Made by a program: the position numbers and the translations under genes. A stretch of DNA of 64,000 nucleotides from contig JACPZW010000027.1 of the NCBI GenBank assembly GCA_016195265.1, positions 62,001-126,000 on the forward strand. Direction: 5' to 3'. The DNA comes from Acidobacteriota bacterium. Its GTDB lineage: Bacteria; Acidobacteriota; Vicinamibacteria; Vicinamibacterales; CAVVIG01. This document shows positions 8,800 to 16,235 of this stretch, piece after piece. The first letter of the stretch is position 1. The number at the start of each line of letters is the position of its first letter. The notes beneath the pieces were generated by a model. The model was not told the DNA's origin. It worked only from the letters and a program-made list of their open reading frames with translations, and did not search any database.

Positions 8800-10026
8800 T
8801 TAGCGGTTGAAACCGAACGCTTCGTCGGCGGAATCCAAATCCTCGGAGCAGTGCCGCAGGAGGATGCGGCTTGCGAGGTAGGCGCCGGTCACACTGTGGC
8901 TGGCGTCGCCGAATGCGAACAGGTGGTGCGGGTAGTTGCGGTGCGGGCCGATGTAGGGCAAGCCGTCCACGGTGCGCGCGTAGTCGGCGGCCCACCCGTA
9001 CGCGGGTTGCAGACCGGAGACATCCGGATACAGCGTGGACAACTCGTACATGAGCTGGCCGGTCCGCTGCACGATGATCTTGTCGCGTCGCCGCGGCGGC
9101 GCTTCTTCGCTGTCCGCGCCGCTCACGAGCACGTGTTCGTCACCCAGCCACCGGACCCAGCGGACAACATGCGGCGGCGTCGCCGTGTCGCGAACGATCG
9201 TGGCGCGGCCGCCCAGAAGCGCGCGCGTCCTGGCCGGGACCCGCTCGCTCAGAACCAGGTAGCTCGTGCGGAACCAGAAGTGCCGCTGGAGCGCCTTGAA
9301 GAGCGGCGTCGGCACGCCGGTCGCGATGACGACGTGCGCCGTGCGAATCGATCCGCCGGCCGTGAACACGTCGGCGAACTTGCGGCTGAAACCGATGCGC
9401 CGCGCGGCCGATCGCTCGAAGAGCAGCGCCCCGCGGTCGGCGGCGGCCGCGGCAAGGCCGAGACAGGCGCGGTATGGATCGATCGTCGCGCCGTCCCTGT
9501 TCCGCAGGCCGGCGGCCGCGTCGATGGCGACCTCGCCGCGGATGGCGCGCGCGTTCAGCATCGACGCGTCGAGCCCGGCCTTGCGCCGCGCCTTCTGGTC
9601 CTTCGCGAGCGCCGCCGCCTGATCGAGCGTGCGGGCCAGGGTCACGGCCGGATGGGTCTCGAGGTGACACTTGACGTCGAGCCGCTTGAGGAGCGCGACG
9701 AAGTCCAGCGCCGCGCGCCGCCACGATTGCCACGCGTGACGCGCGGCCCGCACGCCGATGGCGGATTCGAGCTCACCGAAGGCGACGCCGGGATCGTCCG
9801 CAATCCAGCCCGACGAGAAGGCCGTGGCGCCGTGTCCGACGCGTGCCGCCTCGAGGAGCACGACGCGCATGCCTGCCGCCGCCAGCGCGTAGGCGGTCGC
9901 GCACCCGGTCAGCCCGCCGCCGACGACGACCGCGTCGACGGTCATCGATCCGCGGTGGCGCGGGTAGGACGGCGTGCGTGAAGCCGGAAATTGATCGAGC
10001 CAGGGCGAGCGCCCGTAGTGGGTCAT
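8800..10026 (-). CDS. FAD-dependent oxidoreductase (DAO family)
   Basis: A 408-residue flavoprotein of the D-amino-acid oxidase/glycine oxidase (DAO) superfamily. The dinucleotide-binding motif VVVGGGLTGCATAYALAAAG lies at about 33-52, with the ribose-binding acidic residue in VVLLEAARVG. Later come the second FAD contact VVIATGV (about 220) and the C-terminal GLPYIGPHRNYPHHLFAFGDASHSVTGAYLASRIL segment, split here only for reading: GLPYIG marks the product side and GDASHSVTGA the FAD pyrophosphate contact. The substrate is probably an amine or amino acid. I chose ATG 10026 (MTHYGRSPW). The open frame continues upstream to 10653, but only through a repeat-filled gap and the antisense of ada. 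Confidence 0.85.
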   Translation of the reverse strand: MTHYGRSPWLDQFPASRTPSYPRHRGSMTVDAVVVGGGLTGCATAYALAAAGMRVVLLEAARVGHGATAFSSGWIADDPGVAFGELESAIGVRAARHAWQSWRRAALDFVALLKRLDVKCHLETHPAVTLARTLDQAAALAKDQKARRKAGLDASMLNARAIRGEVAIDAAAGLRNRDGATIDPYRACLGLAAAAADRGALLFERSAARRIGFSRKFADVFTAGGSIRTAHVVIATGVPTPLFKALQRHFWFRTSYLVLSERVPARTRALLGGRATIVRDTATPPHVVRWVRWLGDEHVLVSGADSEEAPPRRRDKIIVQRTGQLMYELSTLYPDVSGLQPAYGWAADYARTVDGLPYIGPHRNYPHHLFAFGDASHSVTGAYLASRILLRHCSEDLDSADEAFGFNR

Positions 10027-10133
10027 GCGGGCATAGATTCTAACCTCAGGGGAGGGCAACACGCTGACGCGAGGCGCCGGTGGGCCACGAAGATGCAGAG
10101 CACACGAAGAAGAGAAGAGAAAGATGGACGAGC

Positions 10134-10157
10134 CACGGAGACACGGAGGCACCGAGA
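10134..10157. repeat. 8-base word block CACGGAGA (left arm)
   Basis: Three in-phase units (CACGGAGA, CACGGAGG, CACCGAGA), preceded by related CACGAAGA copies at 10086 and 10103. The right arm, in reverse complement and also 8-base phased, lies at 10362-10385. Confidence 0.85.
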
Positions 10158-10242
10158 AGAACGACGGTTGAACGCAGGGATCGCAAAGACTGCACAGCGC
10201 GCAGATCAGGATTCGGCGGGCGCCGCGTAGCGGCGGCAACAC

Positions 10243-10311
10243 GGCCACAGTCGGGCCGAGACACGAACCAGAAGTGCAGTTATGGGTTCGCGTCTCGGCC
10301 CGACTGCGGCC
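10243..10311. repeat. Perfectly placed 27-base inverted repeat (hairpin)
   Basis: The left arm 10243-10269 and right arm 10285-10311 are complementary at 25 of 27 positions, with a 15-base loop. The core is GTCGGGCCGAGAC. There is no T-run after it on either strand, so it is not a canonical intrinsic terminator. It could still block read-through between ada and the FAD gene. Confidence 0.9.
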
Positions 10312-10316
10312 GTCTA

Positions 10317-10341
10317 GGTCGGCCTGCTCCGCAGGCCGACC
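10317..10341. repeat. GGTCGGCCTGC short hairpin
   Basis: An 11-base perfect stem with a TCC loop, immediately after the 27-base hairpin. It resembles the GGTCGGCC half of the double hairpin at 33113-33169. Confidence 0.85.
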
Positions 10342-10385
10342 CACCGAATCCTCATGCGCGCCTCTGTGCCTCGGTGGCTCTGTGG

Positions 10386-11498
10386 CTACTTCTTCTTCAT
10401 CTGTCTCATCTGTCTCGTCTGTTGCTCTTGCTTGAGAAGTGACGTCTTGCGCGCAGAGCCCCAGCGGTAGCCGCCGGTGCCGCCGGCAGCGGGGACGACG
10501 CGGTGGCAGGGGATCGCGAGGGCGACGGGATTGGTCGCAATGGCGCGCGCGACGGCGCGGACCGCGCGCGGGCGGCCGAGTGCGGCGGCGACCTCGGCGT
10601 ACGTCCTCGTCTCGCCGTACGGAATGGCGGCCAGCGTCTGCCACACCTGCCATTGAAACGCGGTCGCCTGCACGTCGAGCGGCAGGTCGAGCCGCGGCTG
10701 CCTGCCCGCGAGATGCTTCACGATCGCGCTCGTCCAGCGCGACAGCGCGCCGGCGTCCTTCACGATCGTCGCCGCCGAATACTCGCGTTCAATGCCGCGC
10801 GTCAGCTCGGCGTCCGAGGATCCCAGCGCCACCGCGCACACGCCGCGGGCCGTGGCCGCGACCAGCAGGCGACCGAGGGCGGGGTTGGGTGAATCAACGA
10901 TGGCGTACTCGATGCGCATTCCCCCGCCACCGCGCCGGTACACCGACGGCGGCATCCCGAGCTTCGGCGCCGCGCGCTCGTAGAACCGGCTGCTCGAGCC
11001 ATACCCGGCGTCGACCATCGCGCCCGTGACGTCGCCGCCCTGGCGCAGCCGCCGCTTCACGCTCCGCAGCCGGCACGCGTCGGCGTACTCGCGCGGCGTG
11101 ACGCCGACAAGCCGCTTGAAATTGCGCTGGAGGTGGTAGGGGCTGCCGCCGAACCGCGCCGCCAGCGTCGCGAGCGACGGGTGACCGTCGACATTCGCGA
11201 GATAGACGCACGCGCGGCGGATCTTGTCGACCCACGGATCTGCGGCCAGCGCGACGTCGGGCCGGCAGCGCTTGCAGGCGCGGAATCCGGCGTCGCGCGC
11301 GCCGGCCGGATCGTCGAAGAACGCGACGCGATCGCGGCGCGGACGCCGGCTTGGACACGACGGCCGGCAGTAGACGCCGGTCGAGCGGACGGCGTAGACG
11401 AAGAGGCGGTCGGCCTCTCGATCGCGCGCCAGGACCGCCGTCCATCGCGCGGCGTCGTTGAGCATTTCGTGTGGCTGAGCAACGGGCATGGTGTTCAT
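10386..11498 (-). CDS. ada: Bifunctional Ada: AraC-type regulator and O6-methylguanine-DNA methyltransferase
   Basis: A 370-residue adaptive-response protein. The N-terminal Ada zinc domain has the four cysteines C44, C48 (CRPSC), C75 and C78 (CKRC) that take methyl groups from phosphotriesters. An AraC-type HTH follows (LATLAARFGGSPYHLQRNFK and GYGSSSRFYERA, about 110-185). The C-terminal methyltransferase has its acceptor cysteine C331 in IPCHRV, with preceding FQWQVWQTLAAIPYGET. Methylated Ada activates alkylation-repair genes, so it should sense DNA alkylation and repair it. The start at ATG 11498 is preferred to the GTG at 11528; ATG 11489 is also possible. Odd feature: the tail QEQQTRQMRQMKKK is encoded by a 9-base word array (10398-10433), and the TAG stop is the head of a GTAGCCACAGAG word. 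Confidence 0.95.
   Translation of the reverse strand: MNTMPVAQPHEMLNDAARWTAVLARDREADRLFVYAVRSTGVYCRPSCPSRRPRRDRVAFFDDPAGARDAGFRACKRCRPDVALAADPWVDKIRRACVYLANVDGHPSLATLAARFGGSPYHLQRNFKRLVGVTPREYADACRLRSVKRRLRQGGDVTGAMVDAGYGSSSRFYERAAPKLGMPPSVYRRGGGGMRIEYAIVDSPNPALGRLLVAATARGVCAVALGSSDAELTRGIEREYSAATIVKDAGALSRWTSAIVKHLAGRQPRLDLPLDVQATAFQWQVWQTLAAIPYGETRTYAEVAAALGRPRAVRAVARAIATNPVALAIPCHRVVPAAGGTGGYRWGSARKTSLLKQEQQTRQMRQMKKK
10398..10433. repeat. 9-base word array inside the 3' end of ada
   Basis: Four 9-base units (CATCTGTCT twice, CGTCTGTTG, CTCTTGCTT). On the minus strand they are in frame with ada and spell its basic RQM-repeat tail. Because 9 is a multiple of 3, the array stays open. Confidence 0.85.
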
Positions 11499-11566
11499 GC
11501 GGGCGAGTATCGCGCGCGCCGCCCGCACGCCGCTATCCGCCGCTTGCGGTCAAATTGTACCGAATG

Positions 11567-11663
11567 CAAGAATGCACGAACGCAAGAATGCAGGCGTCTC
11601 TTCCTGCACCTCTTGCATTCTTGCATTCTTGCATTCTTGCATTTCTGCATTCTTGCATTCCTC
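11567..11663. repeat. 8-base word array, forward block then reverse-complement block
   Basis: Three forward units (CAAGAATG, CACGAACG, CAAGAATG) at 11567, 11575 and 11583. After 25 bases come six reverse-complement units (CATTCTTG type) at exact 8-base steps from 11616 to 11663. The last unit touches the ATG of the ketopantoate-reductase-like gene at 11664, so the array occupies the place where a ribosome-binding site would be. Confidence 0.92.
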
Positions 11664-12590
11664 ATGCGCATAGCCATCCTCGGCTCCGGCGGCGTCGGCG
11701 GGTATTTTGGCGGTCGGCTGGCCGAGGCCGGCGCCGATGTGAGGTTTCTCGCCCGCGGCGCGCATCTCGAGGCGCTGCGGACCCGCGGCCTGCGCCTCCG
11801 CAGCCCCAAGGGCGACCTCCATCTTCCCCGCGTCACCGCGACCGACGATCCCCGCGTGATCGGCCCGGCCGACATCGTCCTCTTCGCCGTGAAGCTCTAC
11901 GACACCGAAGGCGCGCTGGCCGCGTTGCCGCCGCTCCTCGGGCCGGACACGGCCGTCATTCCGTTGCAGAACGGCGTGGACAGCGTCGACGTGTTGACGC
12001 GCGCGATCGGACCGGCGCACACCGCGGGCGGCACATGCTACGTCTCGGCGGTCATCGCCAAGCCGGGAGTGATCAAGCACACGGCGATGGATCATCTGGT
12101 CTTCGGCGAGATTGACGGCTCGCGATCGCCGCGGCTCGAGCGGTTTCTCGACGCATGCCGGCCCGCGAGCTTTCAGTCAACGCTGAGCGCGGACATCACC
12201 GTCGACATCTGGACGAAGTTCACGCGCCTGTCCGTCCTCAGCGGCATGACAGCCGTCACGCGCAGTTCCGTCGGCGTCATCGTCAACGATCCCGATCTGA
12301 TGGCGATGCTCAAGGCTGCGGTCATCGAGGCGCGCGACGTCGCGCACGCAAAAGGCATTGCGGTGCCCGCCGACATTGCCGAGGACGTGGCGCGCGCGTA
12401 CTCGGCGCTGCCACCGCAAGCGCGCGCGTCCATGGCCGAAGACCTCGAGCGCGGCCGGCGGCTCGAGCTGCCGTGGCTGAGCGGCGCCGTCGTGCGAATC
12501 GGCAAACAGGTCGGCGTGGCGACGCCGATTCACGGCTTCATCGCGACGGTGCTGAAGCCGTTTGTTGACGGGAGATCGGGTGGCTGGTGA
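11664..12590 (+). CDS. panE: 2-dehydropantoate 2-reductase-like protein (ApbA/PanE family)
   Basis: A 308-residue NADPH-dependent reductase. The Rossmann motif GSGGVGGYFGG sits at residues 7-17. The substrate-side motifs are VKLYDT (about 74-79), PLQNGVDS (about 96-103, the conserved Asn), and the helical C-terminal domain with WTKF (about 190) and STMAED-like SMAEDLERGRRLE (about 262-274), the conserved Ser/Asp contact. The family reaction is reduction of ketopantoate to pantoate for CoA synthesis. Many paralogues act on other ketoacids and no panB/panC lies nearby, so the assignment is to family. The start ATG 11664 begins right after an 8-base word array. The C-terminus DGRSGGW and its TGA stop lie inside the next 7-base array. 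Confidence 0.85.
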   Translation: MRIAILGSGGVGGYFGGRLAEAGADVRFLARGAHLEALRTRGLRLRSPKGDLHLPRVTATDDPRVIGPADIVLFAVKLYDTEGALAALPPLLGPDTAVIPLQNGVDSVDVLTRAIGPAHTAGGTCYVSAVIAKPGVIKHTAMDHLVFGEIDGSRSPRLERFLDACRPASFQSTLSADITVDIWTKFTRLSVLSGMTAVTRSSVGVIVNDPDLMAMLKAAVIEARDVAHAKGIAVPADIAEDVARAYSALPPQARASMAEDLERGRRLELPWLSGAVVRIGKQVGVATPIHGFIATVLKPFVDGRSGGW

Positions 12591-12655
12591 CTGGTGGCTG
12601 GTGGCTGGTGGCTGGTGGCTGGTGACTGAAGACTAACGACTGGCGACTGATGACT
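12579..12655. repeat. 7-base word array bridging panE stop and ADOP start
   Basis: Eleven units in strict 7-base phase drift from GGTGGCT through GGTGACT to NNNGACT. The TGA of the upstream gene (12588-12590) is inside unit 2, and the ATG of the downstream permease (12650-12652) is inside unit 11. Confidence 0.93.
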
Positions 12656-15064
12656 AAAGCGCTGCGATCTCTTCTCGCCCGACCAGGATTCTCTATCGTG
12701 GCGATTTCCACGCTGGCGCTGGGCCTGGGCGTCAACGCGGCGATCTTCTCGCTGACGCGCGCCGTCCTCCTCCGCCCGCTTCCCTACCGCGATGCCGACC
12801 GTCTCGTGATGGTGAACGAAGCCAGCCCGCCGCGCGGCGTGATGTTCGCGCCGGTGGCGCCCGTCAACTACGTCGCCTGGCGCGATCGCGTCGACGCGTT
12901 CGAAGTGACGGCCTGGTGGCGCCGCGAGCGCTTCAACGTGTCGACCGCGACGAGTGCCGTGGCGGTCGAAGCCTTCCGGATCGCGCCCGCGTTCTTTCCG
13001 CTGCTTGGCGTCGAGCCCGCGTTCGGCCGCGGCTTCGGCGACGCCGACGCGCAGAAAGGCCGCGACGATGTCGTGCTGCTCAGCAACGGCTTCTGGCACC
13101 GGCAGTTCGGCGGCGATCCGTCACTCGTCGGCCGCGCGATCGACGTCGACGGAACGCCGTGCGTGGTCGTCGGCGTCCTGCCGCCCAGCTTCAAGATGTT
13201 CCACGTGCTGAATCACGAGGTCGATCTGTACCGGCCGTTCGTGCTCGACACGACCGATCGCGAGCAGTCGGTCAACCTGTACGCGAAGCTCCGGCGCGAC
13301 GTGACGGTCGACGCCGCGCGCGCGCAACTGGCGGCCGTCTACGCGTCGCTGCCGATTCCCGATCATGCGTGGACCGCGAACGTCTCGTTGCTCTCGACCC
13401 GCTTCGCCGCGCAATCGCGGGCGACGTTGATCGTGCTCGAGTGGGCGGCGGCGGTCGTGCTGCTCATCGCCTGCGCGAACGTCGCCAACCTGCTGCTGGC
13501 GGTCGCAGCCGGCCGGCGGAAGGAGCTCGCGGTCCGTCAGGCGCTGGGCGCGAGCCGGTGGCGGATTGCGCGCGAGCTGTCGGGCGAAACGCTGCTCATC
13601 GCCGGGGCCGGGACGACGCTCGGCATTCTTCTCGCCATCTGGATCGTCGTGCTGCTGAACGCGGTCGTCAGCTTCCAGGACGTCAACCGGTTCGACCCGT
13701 TTCGCGTGGACGTCTGGGTCGTCGCGTTCACGACGGTTCTTGCGCTGGCCGTCACGCTCACGTTCGGACTCCTATCGGCGCGGCGCGAGACGGACGCCGA
13801 CGTCGTCGACGCGCTCAAGGATTCGACGCACGGCGTGACCGCGGGGGTGTCGCGCCGGCGGCTGCGGCACGCGCTGATCGTCGGCGAGCTCGCGCTGTCG
13901 ATTGTGCTTCTCGCGTCCGCGCTCACCCTCGCCCGCAGCGCGCTCGCGCTGCACGGCCTCGCGCGCGGCGTCGACGCCGCCGGCGTGATGACCGCCCAGA
14001 TCTCGCTGAACGATCCGCGCTACGAGGACCGCGATCAGCTCGTGCGGACCGCGCGCGCGATCACCGATCGCCTGCGCACGGCGCCCGGCGTCGCCGCCGC
14101 CGCGCTCGTCAACTACGCGCCCGTTTCGATGATCGGGACCAGCTTCCCCGTCGTCGTCGACGGCGTTCCACCGCCGGCGCCGGGCCAGCCCTGGATCGCG
14201 CACTACTTCATCGTCGCGCCGGGCTACTTCCGCGCGGTCGGGATCCCGGTGCTCACCGGCCGCGACTTCACGACCGCCGGCGACGACGGTTCGCATGGCG
14301 GCGTCGCGATTGTGAGCGAACGCTTCGCGCAGCGCTTTTGGAAAACCACCGACGTCGTTGGCAGGCAGGTGCGCACCGGTATTCCGTCGAGCCGCGCGTT
14401 CTGGATCCCGCGTGCTGACAACCGCTTTGTCACGATCGTCGGCGTGGTGCGCGACGTGCGGGAGGACGGCACGCTCGGCGCGGGCCAGCCGCAGTTGTAT
14501 CTGCCGTACGCCCAGGCACCGACCGTTCAGCTGACGGTGATCGCGCGAACCGCAGGCGCACCGGCGGCGACGGCCGCCGCCGCGATCCGCGACGCCGTCC
14601 GCCGCGCCGATCCGGAGACGCCGGTGTCGGACGAGAAGACGCTCGACGAGGTGATGGCGGAGCCCTTCGTGCGGCCGCACGAGGTGGCCTGGCTGATCGG
14701 CGCGTTCGCCGTGCTCGCGCTCGTCCTGTCCGCCGTCGGCGTCTACGGCATGATGGCGTATCTCGCGACCGCGCGCGTGCACGAGATCCGCATCCGGATC
14801 GCGCTCGGCGCCGTCAGGACCGACGTCATGCGTCTCATCGTGGGTCACGCGCTTCGCCTCGCGGCGATCGGCGTCGCGATCGGCGTCGTCTGCGCACCGC
14901 TGGCGCTGCGTCTCGCCGGCGGGCTGCTTTTTGGCGTCAGCGCCTTCGATCCGCTGACGCTCGCGGCCGTTGCCGTCATCCTGACGCTGGTATCGGTGGG
15001 CGCCGCGGCGATTCCTGCGAACCGCGCCGCACGCGACGCGACAGGTGGCAGAGGTCAGATGTGA
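12650..15064 (+). CDS. ADOP-type ABC permease (FtsX/MacB), copy 1
   Basis: An 804-residue membrane protein of the acidobacterial duplicated orphan permease family. An N-terminal membrane helix (FSIVAISTLALGLGVNAAIF) is followed by a MacB-type periplasmic domain to about 250 and three FtsX helices (about 255-380). A second periplasmic domain follows, then a second FtsX set (VAWLIGAFAVLALVLSAVGVYGMMAY, about 680-790). The motif ALRIALGA-type HEIRIRIALGA is present. No ATPase gene adjoins, as usual for ADOPs. They are thought to act in export or envelope stress with a distant MacA/MacB-like partner, but the substrate is unknown. The N-terminus is about 10 residues shorter than in the other copies here (MTKALRSLLARPGF replaces the usual DVRYALR helix); the start lies inside the repeat array. 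The TGA stop lies in the following 8-base array. Confidence 0.9.
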   Translation: MTKALRSLLARPGFSIVAISTLALGLGVNAAIFSLTRAVLLRPLPYRDADRLVMVNEASPPRGVMFAPVAPVNYVAWRDRVDAFEVTAWWRRERFNVSTATSAVAVEAFRIAPAFFPLLGVEPAFGRGFGDADAQKGRDDVVLLSNGFWHRQFGGDPSLVGRAIDVDGTPCVVVGVLPPSFKMFHVLNHEVDLYRPFVLDTTDREQSVNLYAKLRRDVTVDAARAQLAAVYASLPIPDHAWTANVSLLSTRFAAQSRATLIVLEWAAAVVLLIACANVANLLLAVAAGRRKELAVRQALGASRWRIARELSGETLLIAGAGTTLGILLAIWIVVLLNAVVSFQDVNRFDPFRVDVWVVAFTTVLALAVTLTFGLLSARRETDADVVDALKDSTHGVTAGVSRRRLRHALIVGELALSIVLLASALTLARSALALHGLARGVDAAGVMTAQISLNDPRYEDRDQLVRTARAITDRLRTAPGVAAAALVNYAPVSMIGTSFPVVVDGVPPPAPGQPWIAHYFIVAPGYFRAVGIPVLTGRDFTTAGDDGSHGGVAIVSERFAQRFWKTTDVVGRQVRTGIPSSRAFWIPRADNRFVTIVGVVRDVREDGTLGAGQPQLYLPYAQAPTVQLTVIARTAGAPAATAAAAIRDAVRRADPETPVSDEKTLDEVMAEPFVRPHEVAWLIGAFAVLALVLSAVGVYGMMAYLATARVHEIRIRIALGAVRTDVMRLIVGHALRLAAIGVAIGVVCAPLALRLAGGLLFGVSAFDPLTLAAVAVILTLVSVGAAAIPANRAARDATGGRGQM

Positions 15065-15184
15065 GGATGTGTGGATGTGTGGATGTGTGGATGTGAGGAT
15101 GTGTGGATGTGAGGATGTGACAACCTGAGGACATCACGCCGTCTTCAACTCCTCAAATCCTTACTTCCTCACATCCTCAGATTC
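15057..15184. repeat. 8-base word array with inverted half
   Basis: Eight units of GGATGTGT/GGATGTGA at exact 8-base steps, 15057-15120, the first containing the permease TGA stop. After 24 bases come five units of the reverse-complement type (TCACATCC), 15145-15184, again at 8-base steps. This is the clearest forward/inverted example in the window. Confidence 0.93.
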
Positions 15185-15206
15185 TCATTTGATACACTCC
15201 ACGCTG

Positions 15207-16235
15207 ATGTGCACGTTCCGTCGCGCGCTCATTCCGGCCGTTACAGTCGCCGCCCTGCTGGCGGCGGCGGCGGCTCGCTGGACGCCGGTCACTCTCGCGG
15301 CCTCGTCGTCGTCCTGCAACCTCACGGGCATCGAGCGCGTGGTCGCCGTCGGCGACGTGCACGGCGCGTACGACCGCCTCGTCGAAATCCTGGCGGTCGC
15401 CGACGTCATCGACAGCCGCCAGCGTTGGTCCGGCGGACGCACGCATCTGGTCCAGCTCGGCGACGTCGTCGATCGCGGTCCCGATTCTCGAAAGGTGCTG
15501 GACCTGCTCCGCCGCCTGCAGGACGAAGCGCCGCGCGCCGGCGGCGCCGTGCACCCACTCCTGGGCAATCACGAAGCCATGCGCATGCTCGGCGACGTGC
15601 GGTACACCGTGCCTGGGGAATACCAGGCCTTCGTGACGCCCGACTCCGCCGAGCTCAAACAACGTCTGTTCCGGTCGAGCCCGGCCGATGTGCGCGACGA
15701 GATCATGAAGTCGCCCCTCGGCCTGATCGAAATGCGCATGGCGTACGGACGCGACGGCGAGTACGGCAAGTGGATGCGCACGCTGGACGCTATGGTGAAG
15801 ATCGACGGCGTCGCGTTCATGCACGGCGGCGTCAGTCCGGCGATCGCGTCGCGGTCGTGCGACGCGATCAACGACGGCGTGCGGAAGGAGCTGACGTCGG
15901 ACATCGAACGGACGCGCGCGAACCCGCAGGCGACGCTGACGGCGCGTGAAGACGGTCCGCTGTGGTACCGCGGCCTCGCGCAGCAGCCAGAGGACACATT
16001 CGCGACGGAGGTCGACAAGATTCTCGCCGCGCAGCACGCGAAGGCCATCGTCGTCGCGCACACGACCAGGCAGGACGGGCGCGTGATCATCCGGTTCGGC
16101 GGCAAAGTGATTGGGATCGACACCGGGATGCAGCCGGCCTACGTGCCGACGGGACGCGCTTCGGCGCTCGAAATCCAGAACGGCGTGTTCACGGCGATCT
16201 ACACAGACCGCAAGGACGTCCTCTTCGAAAAGTAA
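15207..16235 (+). CDS. Exported PPP-like metallophosphoesterase
   Basis: A 342-residue calcineurin-type phosphatase with a signal peptide (IPAVTVAALLAAAAA). Its dinuclear metal-site motifs are in canonical order: GDVHG (49-53), GDVVDRG (85-91), GNHE (120-123), then HGG (about 206) and AHTT (about 297). The layout resembles the Shewanella-like bacterial PPP phosphatases (Shelphs). It should hydrolyse phosphoesters outside the cytoplasm; the natural substrate is unknown. I chose ATG 15207. A TTG at 15189 is in frame but adds only six residues. Its TAA overlaps the next ATG by one base (TAATG), indicating translational coupling to the transporter. Confidence 0.88.
   Translation: MCTFRRALIPAVTVAALLAAAAARWTPVTLAASSSSCNLTGIERVVAVGDVHGAYDRLVEILAVADVIDSRQRWSGGRTHLVQLGDVVDRGPDSRKVLDLLRRLQDEAPRAGGAVHPLLGNHEAMRMLGDVRYTVPGEYQAFVTPDSAELKQRLFRSSPADVRDEIMKSPLGLIEMRMAYGRDGEYGKWMRTLDAMVKIDGVAFMHGGVSPAIASRSCDAINDGVRKELTSDIERTRANPQATLTAREDGPLWYRGLAQQPEDTFATEVDKILAAQHAKAIVVAHTTRQDGRVIIRFGGKVIGIDTGMQPAYVPTGRASALEIQNGVFTAIYTDRKDVLFEK

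Larger units (their letters stand above)
10027..10385. other. Repeat-filled 359-base gap between ada and the FAD oxidoreductase
   Basis: No gene. It contains CACGAAGA/CACGGAGA words (10086-10157), a 27-base inverted repeat (10243-10311), a GGTCGGCCTGC hairpin (10317-10341), and the reverse-complement words CTCTGTGC/CTCGGTGG (10362-10385). The two word blocks face each other across the two hairpins, so the whole gap is a nested inverted structure. Confidence 0.85.

Noticed and set aside
10243-10311. Intrinsic terminator for ada
   Set aside because: The stem is strong but neither side has a T-run, so I list it only as an inverted repeat.
10398-10433. Diversity-generating retroelement or retron
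   Set aside because: No reverse transcriptase in the window and no template/variable repeat pair with adenine-specific changes. The arrays drift at all bases.
10027-10653. N-terminal extension of the FAD oxidoreductase to 10653
   Set aside because: It would cross the repeat gap and antisense of ada. The conserved protein begins at ATG 10026.
15962-16234. Extension of the HEAT transporter upstream of ATG 16235
   Set aside because: It lies inside the phosphatase gene in another frame and has no membrane or HEAT features.
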